The notes below the pieces were generated by a model, which searched no databases, was not told where the DNA came from, and worked only from the letters and a program-made list of their open reading frames with translations. The translations under genes and the position numbers were made by a program. This document shows positions 7,567-16,519 of a stretch of 34,830 bases of DNA, one piece after another; the stretch's first letter is position 1; each line of letters starts with the position of its first letter. Origin of the DNA: Pseudoalteromonas sp. A601 (GTDB lineage: Bacteria; Pseudomonadota; Gammaproteobacteria; Enterobacterales; Alteromonadaceae); the NCBI RefSeq assembly GCF_002165575.1, contig NZ_MXQF01000020.1:1-34830 (forward strand), written 5' to 3'.

Positions 7567-9448
7567 GTGCTCCAGTGGTTAATACTGCACTGCTAAGCGC
7601 ATTTAAAGTTAAGCTGATTTGTGCGTGTTGTTCGGTGATAGTGATTACTGCTGCTTGATTTGCTTCCAGTAAATCCAATAACTTAAACTCGCCACGTTTA
7701 TCATCAACTAAGGTAGCCATTGGAATTTCAATGGTGACGATTGTTTGTACGCTCGAAAAGTTACTCACAACCCACAGTTGCTGCTTGCCGATACTGCGGC
7801 TAAACGCAGCAACTTGATCATTCCCTGTAACAGTAAGTGGTAGCATGTCACCGGCCACAATTGCTGGGTGCTTACTCAGTGTCATCACTGATTTATAATA
7901 TTCACGTAATTGGCTTTGCTCAGTAGTTAACGCACCACCGTCAAATTTGCCATCATTCATCCATGCTTGATGCGCTGGCACGCCAATATAATCAAAAATA
8001 CTGGTACGGGTTGGTTTACCAAAGCCTGCATCTTCAGAGCCGTCTTCACCTACATCTTGACCAAAATATAACAGTGTCGGAGCGCGGCTAATAAGGTTTG
8101 ATACCACCAACGCAGGCTTGCCTTTGTCAGCACTGCCAGCAAAGTCAGGGCTTGCTATACGTTGCTCGTCATGATTCTCTAAAAAGTGCAGCATGTGTTG
8201 TTCGATGTCTGCAACGGCTTGCTGTGGTGCAAAAATGCTGTTGGCAGCTTGCTTGCCTTGCATAACGCCTTTAAGCGTGTCGTAAAAGCCTACTTTGTCG
8301 TAGAGGTAATCCATCTTCCCTTGATGAATATAAGGGCGGTATAAAGTTGGGTTGTATACTTCGGCTAACAAAAATGCATCTGGGTTGTGCATTTTAATCG
8401 ACGAGTTTAAGAAGCTCCAAAACTCCACTGGTACCATTTCAGCCATATCATAGCGAAAGCCATCTACGCCTTTATCGAGCCAGTACAGCGCAATATCTCT
8501 AAATTTGTACCAGCTGTTAGGTAAGTCTTTGTCTTGCCAAAACTCAAAGTGGGCACGTAAATCTTTATTGGCATAATCGCTTGGTAAAGTAGGAAAGTCA
8601 TAACTGCCGTCAGGTTTTACCCCATAGTTAACTTTAACTGTTTCGTACCAGTCGTTTATATCTGGTTTAGCAGCACGCGCGCCGTTACCTGTCCACTTTG
8701 CGGGTGTTTCATCAAATAGGTTATCGGCTAATGGATGCGCGTTACCACCAAGTACTTGGTAGCCTTCGCTGGTTGGCACTTGAAACGACTGCCCGGTTAC
8801 ATAATAAAAGTTATTATCGCGAGCATACTCTACGCTGGTGTCATCTTGTTCACCAAAGTCTTTTACGCCAGCAGGTTTTGCGGTTGACTTATAATGACGT
8901 GCAACATGATTTGGCACGATATCAATAACCACTTTCATACCGTGTTGATGGGTACGCTCTATCAGTGCTGAAAATTCTTCTAATCGACGTTCTGGGTTAA
9001 TCGCTAAGTCTGGATTTACGTCGTAATAATCTTTTATCGCATAGGGTGAGCCTGCACGCCCTTTTACAACATCTGGATCATCTTGGCTAATTCCATATTG
9101 GCTATAATCGCCAACCAATGCGTGGTGTAAAACGCCGGTGTACCAAATGTGAGTTGTGCCAAGCTCTTTAATACCCGCTAAAGCAGCATCATTAAAGTCA
9201 CTAAATGTGCCCACACCGTTTTGCTCTTTTGTACCCCATGGCACATTGGCCGTTTGCGTATTACCAAACAGGCGGGTAAACACTTGGTATACCACTGGCT
9301 TTGAATGTTCACTAAAGTGCTGCTTTGCAACTTGTTGCTCATTTGCTTTAGGCTCAGGTTTCTCAGAGCAAGCAGTTAAAAGTACACTGCTAGCTAAAAG
9401 CAACGAGCCGTACTTAATTGAGCGAATTGTGGTTTTGTTTGTTGTCAT
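7553..9448 (-). CDS. GH13 alpha-amylase family lipoprotein
   Basis: A 631-residue alpha-glucan hydrolase anchored by a lipoprotein signal (lipobox LTAC, Cys27; +2 Ser, favouring the outer membrane). All catalytic regions are present: DIVPNH (176-181), nucleophile D334 in GFRYDMAE, general acid E363 in LLAEVY, and transition-state stabiliser D427 in LENHDE. The C-terminal ~100 residues form the usual GH13 beta-sandwich. It is the first gene of the amylase-transporter-glucoamylase unit, preceded by a 116-bp gap that holds a LacI-type operator and a 5'-UTR stem-loop. An AAGAAG ribosome site precedes the ATG. It probably cuts imported maltodextrins in the periplasm or at the cell surface. Its product profile, alpha-amylase or maltogenic, is not predictable here. 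Confidence 0.9.
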   Translation of the reverse strand: MTTNKTTIRSIKYGSLLLASSVLLTACSEKPEPKANEQQVAKQHFSEHSKPVVYQVFTRLFGNTQTANVPWGTKEQNGVGTFSDFNDAALAGIKELGTTHIWYTGVLHHALVGDYSQYGISQDDPDVVKGRAGSPYAIKDYYDVNPDLAINPERRLEEFSALIERTHQHGMKVVIDIVPNHVARHYKSTAKPAGVKDFGEQDDTSVEYARDNNFYYVTGQSFQVPTSEGYQVLGGNAHPLADNLFDETPAKWTGNGARAAKPDINDWYETVKVNYGVKPDGSYDFPTLPSDYANKDLRAHFEFWQDKDLPNSWYKFRDIALYWLDKGVDGFRYDMAEMVPVEFWSFLNSSIKMHNPDAFLLAEVYNPTLYRPYIHQGKMDYLYDKVGFYDTLKGVMQGKQAANSIFAPQQAVADIEQHMLHFLENHDEQRIASPDFAGSADKGKPALVVSNLISRAPTLLYFGQDVGEDGSEDAGFGKPTRTSIFDYIGVPAHQAWMNDGKFDGGALTTEQSQLREYYKSVMTLSKHPAIVAGDMLPLTVTGNDQVAAFSRSIGKQQLWVVSNFSSVQTIVTIEIPMATLVDDKRGEFKLLDLLEANQAAVITITEQHAQISLTLNALSSAVLTTGAHDER

Positions 9449-9466
9449 AATCTTCTTACTTATCCA

Positions 9467-9496
9467 GACGGTTTAACAAGATGTAATTAAACCGTC
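9467..9496 (-). repeat. Stem-loop in the 5' leader of the amylase operon
   Basis: A perfect 10-bp inverted repeat, GACGGTTTAA and TTAAACCGTC, encloses a 10-base loop. It lies between the predicted -10 region and the amylase ribosome site, ending 18 bases before the start codon. It has no U-tract in the gene's direction, so it is unlikely to be a terminator. It may stabilise the message or bind a regulator. Confidence 0.55.
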
Positions 9497-9548
9497 ATTT
9501 TTATTATAGCTATGATACTAATGTGAACTGCCGCTGACTGACAGTATT

Positions 9549-9562
9549 TGCATACGTATTCA
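9549..9562. promoter_or_regulatory. LacI-family-type operator before the amylase operon
   Basis: TGCATACGTATTCA differs at one base from the perfect palindrome at 16374 and is identical to the site at 15952. It lies just downstream of the cyclomaltodextrinase stop, about 100 bases before the amylase start. A possible TAGTAT -10 on the minus strand (9515-9520) sits 38 bases from the operator centre, the same distance as at the other two promoters; a TATAAT at 9503-9508 is an alternative. Confidence 0.75.
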
Positions 9563-9564
9563 CG

Positions 9565-11421
9565 CTATTCAATCACCAATACCACGGCGCTCATTGCAGG
9601 TAAGGTGAGCGGTTTGGTTAGTTTCACTTTTTGCTTGTTGAATAAGGCTGTCGCACTTTTATGGTTGCCTATAACTTCACGCATGTAATCTAACGACCAG
9701 GTTTTAGCTGTGGTATTTTTATTTAAAAACACCAACACAGTTTGTTGTTCACTAATACGGGCGTAGCTATACACCCCCTCTTTTGGGCTAAAGTGTGTCA
9801 GCTTTCCTTTTGCAATCGCGGGGCTGTTTTTTCTAAAGTTAAGCAGTGTTGCTATGGTTTGCTGCATATCAACTTGATCGCTGTTTAAGCCTTGGCCTGT
9901 AAACGCGTTTGTTTTTTGTCCTGCAAAGCCACCGGGGAAATCAATACGTATATCACCATGATCGTTACTGCCCGTGTTATCTAATAGTACCTCGGTACCA
10001 TAATACATTTGCGCAATCCCCCGCGTGGTAAGCAGCATGGTCATCGCCATTTTGGTTTTTGCTAGGTCTTGTTTAAGCTCAGTATAAACGCGGCTCATAT
10101 CGTGGTTATCTGCAAACACGAGTAAGTTATCTGGGTTTGGGTATAAAAAATCATTCGCCAGAGATTCATACACTTTGACCCAACCGGTATTCCAGCTTTC
10201 ATCTTCATTAAGTGCTTGAATAAGTGACTCTTGTAAAGAGAAATCCATTACACTTGGCAAGCTTGACGTATAGCCATCGCTATTTATTTTTCCAGCTTGC
10301 CAGTATGAAGCAATCGCAGGGTTTGAAGTCCACTCTTCGCCCACAATATTAAATGCAGGGTACTCAGTCATAATCGCTTTGGTCCAATCGGCTAAAAATG
10401 CCTTATCTGAATATGAGTAAGTATCAACGCGAATACCGCTTAAATCGGCGTATTCTATCCACCAAATCGCATTTTGGATAAGATAAGTAGCTAATAAAGG
10501 CTGGCGCTGATTGAGATCTGGCATGGTTGAGACAAACCAGCCATCATTAAACTGGCGTTTATCAAACTCACTGGCATGCGGGTCTTGGATTGTTTGCCGC
10601 GCGTGGCTTGTGGCATTTTTACCGTTAGCAAAATCACCGTTAAAGTTAATCCAGTCAGCGGTGGGTTTATCTTTCATCCACACATGCTCTGAGCCAAAAT
10701 GATTCAGTACTAAGTCCATCACCAAGCCGATGCCGTGTTGCTTCGCAATAGAGGATAATTCACGGTAAAGTTCATTCGAGCCCATACGTGGGTCTATGTT
10801 GTAAAAGTCAGTAATAGCATAGCCATGATACGAATAACTTGGCATGTTGTTTTCAAGTGGTGGAGTCAGCCATAACTGCGTGACGCCTAATTCATCTAAG
10901 TAGGGTAATGCATTGATAATACCTTGAATATCGCCACCATGACGCCCGCCTCGCTCACTTGGGTTAACGTCTTCTTTCATCCCAGTAACTGTGTCGTTGC
11001 TGCTATCGCCATTGGCAAATCTGTCTGGGTTAATTAAATAAATAGTATCGCCACCATCAAAGCCTTGGCGCTTAGCGCTTTGCTTATCGCGTGCAAGTAA
11101 TGGGTATTCAAACTGCTCACCCATTTGGTTTTTAAAGAGTAACGTGCCCGGCTTGGCACTTGGGCTAATATCAAGGTTTATAAATGCGTAATTAGCGTTA
11201 TCGGTTTTGGTAATATTTTTAAGCTTTACGCCTGAGTATGGCACGAGTTGCCATTGCTGTTTTGCAACCTCAATTTCATGCAGCATAATTTGCAATGAGC
11301 TGTTTTGCATGCCTACCCACCAATTTTGTGGTGATATTGTCATTGCATTAGCTGTTAACGCTGTGGCTAAACAAGTCGTCAATAACGAGCCAGCTAAAAG
11401 TGTGTGAATGAGTTTTTTCAT
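9565..11421 (-). CDS. GH13 cyclomaltodextrinase/neopullulanase-type enzyme, exported
   Basis: A 618-residue enzyme with a Sec signal peptide ending at ANA (residue 26). Residues ~27-115 form the N-terminal beta domain of cyclomaltodextrinases (ISPQNWWVGM start). The catalytic barrel has DLVLNH (236-241), nucleophile D333 (GIRVDTYSYS), acid E362 (VGEEW) and D441 (FADNHDMSR). The C-terminus (LPAMSAVVLVIE) is a typical terminal beta domain. It should linearise cyclodextrins and cut pullulan- or maltodextrin-like chains in the periplasm, a SusA-like role. Only one base separates it from the stop of the halogenase-like gene, so the two are co-transcribed. The family is clear; exact substrate preference is inferred. 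Confidence 0.9.
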   Translation of the reverse strand: MKKLIHTLLAGSLLTTCLATALTANAMTISPQNWWVGMQNSSLQIMLHEIEVAKQQWQLVPYSGVKLKNITKTDNANYAFINLDISPSAKPGTLLFKNQMGEQFEYPLLARDKQSAKRQGFDGGDTIYLINPDRFANGDSSNDTVTGMKEDVNPSERGGRHGGDIQGIINALPYLDELGVTQLWLTPPLENNMPSYSYHGYAITDFYNIDPRMGSNELYRELSSIAKQHGIGLVMDLVLNHFGSEHVWMKDKPTADWINFNGDFANGKNATSHARQTIQDPHASEFDKRQFNDGWFVSTMPDLNQRQPLLATYLIQNAIWWIEYADLSGIRVDTYSYSDKAFLADWTKAIMTEYPAFNIVGEEWTSNPAIASYWQAGKINSDGYTSSLPSVMDFSLQESLIQALNEDESWNTGWVKVYESLANDFLYPNPDNLLVFADNHDMSRVYTELKQDLAKTKMAMTMLLTTRGIAQMYYGTEVLLDNTGSNDHGDIRIDFPGGFAGQKTNAFTGQGLNSDQVDMQQTIATLLNFRKNSPAIAKGKLTHFSPKEGVYSYARISEQQTVLVFLNKNTTAKTWSLDYMREVIGNHKSATALFNKQKVKLTKPLTLPAMSAVVLVIE

Positions 11422-11422
11422 T

Positions 11423-12922
11423 TTAATTGCTTTTCATCCTGTGCAGAAATTCATTGTGGGTCGGCAATTGGTTTACTGTGCCGTCAATTAACGTTTTTAA
11501 ATTTGTAAATAGCTCGGCTAATTGTTCGTCGTTGAGGGCATTGGCTAAAGGGTGAAAATCTTCGGCTTCAAGCCCTTGTCCTATCATGACTTGTTGCCAC
11601 GCAACTTCGGCAAACAGCTCGTCGTCTTGGCGTACAATTTTGCCTGTTGCTTTAAATAAATCGATTTTCTTTTGCAGAGTGTCTGGAATACTCATTTGCT
11701 TACATTGGCGCCAAAATGCACTGTCGCTACGTTCGGTTAATTTGTAATGCAAAATGATAAAATCTCGTATGCGCTCAATTTCAGTTTGGCTTTGTTGATT
11801 GAAGGTATCAATCAAGGTTTCATCAATTCCGTTATGCGGGAAAAGTTTAATTAACCGAATAGCTGCCGTTTGGATTAAATGAATACTGGTTGATTCTAAT
11901 GGTTCTAAAAAGCCACTTGATAAACCCACAGAGACCACATTTTTATGCCACTGTTTGCGACGGCGTCCCGTTTTAAAACGAATAACTCTCGGCTCAGTGA
12001 TAGGCTCGCCGGGTAGATTATCTAATAGCTGTTGTCTAGCTTGTTCATCCGTCATATGGCGGCTTGAAAACACCAAGCCATTACCAACACGATACTGAAG
12101 TGGTATTTGCCACTGCCAACCTGCATCATGCGCAATAGAGCGAGTGTAAGGAACGGGATCTACTGCGCTTTTAGTTTGTACTGCAATTGCGCTATCACAC
12201 GCTAACCAATGCGACCAATCTTCAAAGCCAGTATTGAGGGTTTGCTCAATCAACAAGGCACGTAACCCAGTACAATCAATAAATAAGTCACCGGATATTG
12301 ACTGCCCATCATCAAGCGCTAAGGCGCGAACAAAACCACTTTCTTCACATTGTTTAACGTGTGCTATTTTACCTTCAATGCGTTTAACGCCGCGCGAAAT
12401 TGTAAGCTCTTTTAAAAATTCGCCATATAGGGTGGCATCAAAATGGTAGCCGTAATTTAAGCCAGTGAGTTGCGTATTTGGTATATGCCTTAAGTGAGCA
12501 AACTTATGCTGTTTGGCAGCTTGGTAATTGAGGGAGAAATCCCAAAAATCTGACGCTGTACCTTGCTGCTTTGCTCTTAACCAAAAATGATAAAATTCAC
12601 AAAACGGAAAGTCTTTGCCAATATCGCCAAAGGCGTGCATGTATTTATGATTTTGCTTTTGCCAATTTTCAAACTCAATCCCCAATTTAATCGTCGCTTG
12701 GGTGGCTTTTATAAACTCGTTCTCTGGTATACCCAGTGCCGCATTAAGATGAAGGATCGGCGGAATACTCGCCTCGCCTACGCCTACAGTGCCTATTTGT
12801 TCTGACTCAACAAGGGTAATGTTAACAACCTTGCCGAGCACTTTATTAAGTAGCGCCGCGGTTATCCATCCAGCCGTGCCACCGCCCGCTATTACCACGT
12901 TTTTTATTTTTTTATTCTGCAT
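11423..12922 (-). CDS. FAD-dependent tryptophan-halogenase-like protein in the starch operon
   Basis: A 499-residue soluble flavoprotein of the tryptophan halogenase family. It has the FAD-binding GGGTAGW at residues 13-19, [10 protein letters not shown] around 46-55, and a lysine at position 79 ([10 protein letters not shown]) that corresponds to the catalytic K79 of PrnA and RebH. It also has the halogenase signature WxWxIP (WQWQIP, 269-274) and GFLEPLEST, with E343 matching PrnA E346. It therefore looks catalytically competent. It lies between the TonB receptor and the cyclomaltodextrinase genes. Halogenase-like genes next to receptors of this type recur in Alteromonadales and Caulobacter-like bacteria, but their role is not established to my knowledge. 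No flavin reductase gene is nearby. Indole halogenation in a starch operon would be surprising, so the family name should not be taken as its function. Confidence 0.9.
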   Translation of the reverse strand: MQNKKIKNVVIAGGGTAGWITAALLNKVLGKVVNITLVESEQIGTVGVGEASIPPILHLNAALGIPENEFIKATQATIKLGIEFENWQKQNHKYMHAFGDIGKDFPFCEFYHFWLRAKQQGTASDFWDFSLNYQAAKQHKFAHLRHIPNTQLTGLNYGYHFDATLYGEFLKELTISRGVKRIEGKIAHVKQCEESGFVRALALDDGQSISGDLFIDCTGLRALLIEQTLNTGFEDWSHWLACDSAIAVQTKSAVDPVPYTRSIAHDAGWQWQIPLQYRVGNGLVFSSRHMTDEQARQQLLDNLPGEPITEPRVIRFKTGRRRKQWHKNVVSVGLSSGFLEPLESTSIHLIQTAAIRLIKLFPHNGIDETLIDTFNQQSQTEIERIRDFIILHYKLTERSDSAFWRQCKQMSIPDTLQKKIDLFKATGKIVRQDDELFAEVAWQQVMIGQGLEAEDFHPLANALNDEQLAELFTNLKTLIDGTVNQLPTHNEFLHRMKSN

Positions 12923-12965
12923 AGCACCTGCTCCACTTGCGTTTACATAAGTGTAGTCGATATAA

Positions 12966-12999
12966 AAAAGCCCTTGTAAAACAATTCACAAGGGCTTTT
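12966..12999 (-). terminator. Intrinsic terminator between receptor and halogenase-like gene
   Basis: The 12-bp stem AAAAGCCCTTGT/ACAAGGGCTTTT encloses a 10-base loop and is followed by a T-run in the leftward direction. It lies in the 92-bp gap after the receptor stop. Because no separate operator is seen in this gap, it probably limits read-through, giving much receptor and less enzyme message. Confidence 0.8.
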
Positions 13000-13014
13000 C
13001 AACGCTAAAGATTA

Positions 13015-15819
13015 TTATAGCTTGTAACTAAAGCCTAACAAGAACGTACGACCGTAGTCTTGGTAATCACGTACTTGCAGTGCATTGTCACCTTGTAAAG
13101 AAACAAATGGTTCTTCAGTAATATTCTGCACTTGGAACGTCACACTTAAACCGTCAAGGCTTTCTACAGCGCCTTCACTAAAGTCATAACCAATTTGCGC
13201 ATCCCAAATCGTTTCGCCTTTAATATCAACTTGTGTTGTTTCAAAACCTGGGCCGTAAATATCACCCTTAAAATCACTGCGTTTACGCATGCTGGTACGT
13301 GCTTGGAAACCGCTACGCTCAAAGTACACTGTTAAGCTATCAATTTGATCTGATAAACCTGGTAGCTCAAATTCGTTACCTTTCTGATCTTTTAAGTCTT
13401 GCTCTACACCTGTGTGGCTAGCAATTAAACCAAAGCCATCAAGTGAGTCGCTAAACATGGTGAACGGTAAGGTTAATGAAAGCTCGTAACCCCACAAGTC
13501 ACCACCACCACCATTCACTTTACCTGAACCTGTGGCAATTGGGTTTTCAGGGACTTCACCCGTAGATGGATTTGGCACTCCAGTTAAATCAGTTTCATAA
13601 GTACCGTCAAAAATCCATTTTGAAATATCTTTATAAAATAATGCTGCAGCGAAATAGCCTTCTTCATGAAAATAATTTTCATAGGTTAAATCTAGGCCTG
13701 TCGCTTCTTTTGGCTCTAAGTTTGGGTTACCGCCAGATATCGCCCAGTTATTACCATTCTCGTCTACCTGCTGTTTATATTCAGCAGTGACAGATCCATT
13801 CATCTCATCTAAGCGCGCACGAGAGATAGTTTTAGCTGCGCCAAAACGCACTGTTTGTTCTTCATCAATAGCAAATGATAAGTTAATACTAGGTAAAAAG
13901 TGATTATAGTCATGACTAATATCTGTAGGAGACACTATTACTTCACCATTCACGGTGTCTGCTGCATTACCTTGAGATGATTGCTTAGTCTCAACATAAC
14001 GCACACCGATATTACCCGTTACAAGCGTTGAGCCAAACTCGGTATTGATATCAGCTTGAGCAAATAGCGCTATTACTTCTTCTTTTACTGTCCAAGAACG
14101 AGCTAGATGCTTTGAATCATTTAAGCTTTCTTGAAATAAACTGTAATAACCATCATTTACAAGCGCGTTAGTATCATAAGCAATCATGTCGCCCATACCG
14201 ATAAAATCAAGGCTTGCTGAGCCCAAACGATACTGTTCAGGTACTGACACCATGCCAGGGTTTGATAATGAAAAGTCTTTTAGTGTCATAAAGTAACCTT
14301 CAGACAGTTTTGACTTTTCGCGATCTCGGTATGACATACCAAATGAAACACGGCTAATATAAGCGTTATCAAGTACTTTACTAGCTGCTAGCTTTAATGT
14401 GCTTAATTCATCATTGATCTCTGGCGCATTAATAAAGCCATCTTGTGCCTGGTTTTTATAACCAGAAATATCTTCACCATCTGCATCAACTAAACCATAT
14501 TTTAGATTCAGAGGTTTGCTGGCTCCCCAAGATAATGGACCACCTAATTGAATCAAGTTAAAGTCACTGTAATCGAGCTCATGTGAAAACTGCGCGCCAG
14601 TATTACCATCATCAAAGGTATAGCCAATATTATCAGCTACGCCTCGATTATCGCCACGACCAGTACCAGAATAGCTTTCGATACTCCAAATTCTGCGCTC
14701 TACTTCAGAGCGGCTTACATCAAACTCTACAGACCAATCATCGTTAATGTCATATTTAGTATTAAAACCAAATTGCGTTAAATCTGCATCTCGCTCTTCA
14801 TAGTCATTACGCACTACAACACGTTGACCTTGCGTTACAGCACTGGTGATAAAACCACTTTCAGGATCAACTACCACAGAGCTTGGATCTAATGCTCCTT
14901 GACCCCAGGCAAAAGGCACTTCAATACCACGAAGAATTTTTTCATCTGAAAAATCCACATATAAGGCATCAAATGTCATGTTTAAGCGATCTGTTGGTGC
15001 TGCTTCAATTACTAACATGGCTGAATCACGTTCAAGGGTTGATGAACGTACAAATGGCTTAGCACCGCCTAAGATAGAGTATGTCTCACCACTATCTTCT
15101 GTAAACTCAGGGTAGCCCCATGAGTTCCAACGTTTTTCTTGGTTAGGTGAACTCATTTTATTATACGCAAATGCCACACCGATGGTGTCGTCTGCAAATT
15201 GGTCAATATACGAAACTGTACCGCGGAAACCTTGATCATCGCCATCAGGGTTTAGCTTATCAAAACCTGTTTGCTCTAATTGACCATTAAACATGATCAC
15301 ACGCTCACCTTTACTTAACGGTTTTACGGTTTGCATGTCGATAACACCCGCAATACCCTCAGCATCTAGGCTAGCGCTTGGTGTTTTATATACGGTAACA
15401 CCGTTCATTATTTCTGATGGGTAAAGGTCAAACTCAACACCACGGTTATCACCAATTGATACTTGCTCACGACCATTAAAAGTTGTTGCACTTTCGTTTT
15501 CGCTAAAACCACGAACACTTACGCGGCTTGCGCGGCCATCAAGGCGTTGTGCTGTTAGCCCTGGTAAACGTGCAATTGATTCAGCAATTGAAGAGTCTGG
15601 TAATTTACCTATATCTTCTGCAGAGATAGACTCAACCACTTCTGATGAAAAACGCTTTGTATTGATTGACTCTACTACGCTGCCACGAAAACCTTTAACT
15701 TCGATGACTTCAACGTCACTCTTTGCTGTTGCTTGCTCTTGTTGTGCGTATGAAGCGAAACTGCTAATACCTGCTGTTGCAAGTGCAATTGTTAATATAC
15801 TTGGTTTGAACATAGACAT
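13015..15819 (-). CDS. TonB-dependent receptor for maltodextrins (MalA-like)
   Basis: This 934-residue outer-membrane receptor takes up oligosaccharides with TonB energy. A signal peptide ends near SYA (residue 25). The following segment, VEVIEVKGFRGSVVESINTKR, is the hallmark N-terminus of the TonB-receptor subfamily known from Xanthomonas and Caulobacter (TIGR01782 type). A plug domain follows (IAESIARLPGLTAQRL, VSVRGF), then the beta-barrel, and the protein ends with the aromatic C-terminal strand FLLGFSYKL. It is first in its operon, with a palindromic operator and a good promoter upstream, and is divergent from the alpha-glucosidase gene. Caulobacter MalA, a receptor of this class, transports maltodextrins; the substrate here is inferred from that and from the neighbouring alpha-glucan enzymes. 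Confidence 0.9.
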   Translation of the reverse strand: MSMFKPSILTIALATAGISSFASYAQQEQATAKSDVEVIEVKGFRGSVVESINTKRFSSEVVESISAEDIGKLPDSSIAESIARLPGLTAQRLDGRASRVSVRGFSENESATTFNGREQVSIGDNRGVEFDLYPSEIMNGVTVYKTPSASLDAEGIAGVIDMQTVKPLSKGERVIMFNGQLEQTGFDKLNPDGDDQGFRGTVSYIDQFADDTIGVAFAYNKMSSPNQEKRWNSWGYPEFTEDSGETYSILGGAKPFVRSSTLERDSAMLVIEAAPTDRLNMTFDALYVDFSDEKILRGIEVPFAWGQGALDPSSVVVDPESGFITSAVTQGQRVVVRNDYEERDADLTQFGFNTKYDINDDWSVEFDVSRSEVERRIWSIESYSGTGRGDNRGVADNIGYTFDDGNTGAQFSHELDYSDFNLIQLGGPLSWGASKPLNLKYGLVDADGEDISGYKNQAQDGFINAPEINDELSTLKLAASKVLDNAYISRVSFGMSYRDREKSKLSEGYFMTLKDFSLSNPGMVSVPEQYRLGSASLDFIGMGDMIAYDTNALVNDGYYSLFQESLNDSKHLARSWTVKEEVIALFAQADINTEFGSTLVTGNIGVRYVETKQSSQGNAADTVNGEVIVSPTDISHDYNHFLPSINLSFAIDEEQTVRFGAAKTISRARLDEMNGSVTAEYKQQVDENGNNWAISGGNPNLEPKEATGLDLTYENYFHEEGYFAAALFYKDISKWIFDGTYETDLTGVPNPSTGEVPENPIATGSGKVNGGGGDLWGYELSLTLPFTMFSDSLDGFGLIASHTGVEQDLKDQKGNEFELPGLSDQIDSLTVYFERSGFQARTSMRKRSDFKGDIYGPGFETTQVDIKGETIWDAQIGYDFSEGAVESLDGLSVTFQVQNITEEPFVSLQGDNALQVRDYQDYGRTFLLGFSYKL

Positions 15820-15917
15820 GATGTTTTCCCGTTACCCATATTTTGTATTACTACCGTGATAACTAGCTTGTGATAGAAGCGATGTTATTCGTTAGCTGAT
15901 TTTGTTGTCAGGATGGA

Positions 15918-15946
15918 TATTAACGCTGGCTTTATTTTATTAACAA
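15918..15946 (-). promoter_or_regulatory. Predicted promoter of the receptor operon
   Basis: On the minus strand, TTGTTA (15946-15941) and TTAATA (15923-15918) are 17 bases apart. The 14-bp operator begins 6 bases upstream of the -35 element. Confidence 0.6.
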
Positions 15947-15951
15947 CTTTA

Positions 15952-15965
15952 TGCATACGTATTCA
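15952..15965. promoter_or_regulatory. LacI-family-type operator upstream of the receptor gene
   Basis: TGCATACGTATTCA is identical to the site before the amylase operon. Its centre is 38 bases from the centre of the -10 element, so it lies upstream of RNA polymerase's -35 contact and does not cover the start site. Confidence 0.8.
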
Positions 15966-16373
15966 GGCTAATGCAAAAACAATCTATTTAACAAAGTTTT
16001 CACAAACAAAATGGCAACACCTTGTTTTTATAAGGATAAACAACAACAGTTATAGTGCAACTGATCAGTAAATTAATTTCACCAATCAGACCCCATGCAT
16101 TTTCACTCTTTCAATCTGTAAGCATTTAATTTCAAACAAGCTTGCTAATATAGCGCACTAAAAATTGTAACTTTTTACAATAGGGAATTGGTAAGACCAT
16201 TACAGGCGCGCACCAATAACTCGCAAACCCTTTTAAAGTCGCACCAAAATGAACAGAATAAAATGTTAATTTTTATCAAACTCTAATTGGTAAGGTTTTA
16301 TGATGAGAGGATATTGTGTTGTTAAAGCGTATTTTGCTGTGCTGTATCTACCGCTTTCAAAATCTATTTATCA

Positions 16374-16387
16374 TGCATACGTATGCA
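16374..16387. promoter_or_regulatory. LacI-family-type operator upstream of the alpha-glucosidase gene (perfect palindrome)
   Basis: TGCATACGTATGCA is a perfect 14-bp palindrome with the central CG typical of LacI-family operators. It ends 5 bases before the -35 element. A degenerate second half (TCACGTATGC, 16411-16420) overlaps the -10. Confidence 0.85.
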
Positions 16388-16392
16388 GGCTT

Positions 16393-16421
16393 TTTACAGT
16401 CCTCGGGCCTTCACGTATGCT
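16393..16421 (+). promoter_or_regulatory. Predicted promoter of the alpha-glucosidase gene
   Basis: TTTACA (16393-16398) and TATGCT (16416-16421) are separated by 17 bases. The operator sits immediately upstream. The leader that follows is about 90 bases and contains alternative hairpins. Confidence 0.55.
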
Positions 16422-16435
16422 TTTTAAAAAATAAC

Positions 16436-16488
16436 GTGGCGAAGTAGTAGCCACATATAAGATTGACGTAATCACTACGACTAATGTG
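16436..16488 (+). repeat. Competing inverted repeats in the alpha-glucosidase leader
   Basis: GTGGC (16436-16440) can pair with GCCAC (16450-16454). The overlapping CCACAT (16451-16456) can instead pair with ATGTGG (16483-16488). The two stems exclude each other. Both are short, so a regulatory role is only a possibility. Confidence 0.3.
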
Positions 16489-16519
16489 GTGAAGCAGCAT
16501 TGTCACGATGGAGAAAAGC

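Larger units (their letters stand above)
15820..16519. other. Divergent control region between receptor and alpha-glucosidase genes
   Basis: This 700-bp region contains two operators (15952-15965 and 16374-16387), a promoter facing each way and a leader with competing hairpins before the glucosidase gene. The roughly 400 bp between the two promoters is AT-rich and without a convincing gene. A small open frame is not ruled out, but none has a good ribosome site. Confidence 0.7.

Noticed and set aside
9467..9496. Stem-loop as terminator of the cyclomaltodextrinase gene
   Set aside because: It lacks a U-tract leftwards and lies downstream of the operator and predicted -10, that is, inside the amylase leader.
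11423..12922. Halogenase-like gene as part of a secondary-metabolite cluster
   Set aside because: No peptide synthetase, polyketide or aromatic-pathway genes are nearby; every neighbour is an alpha-glucan gene.
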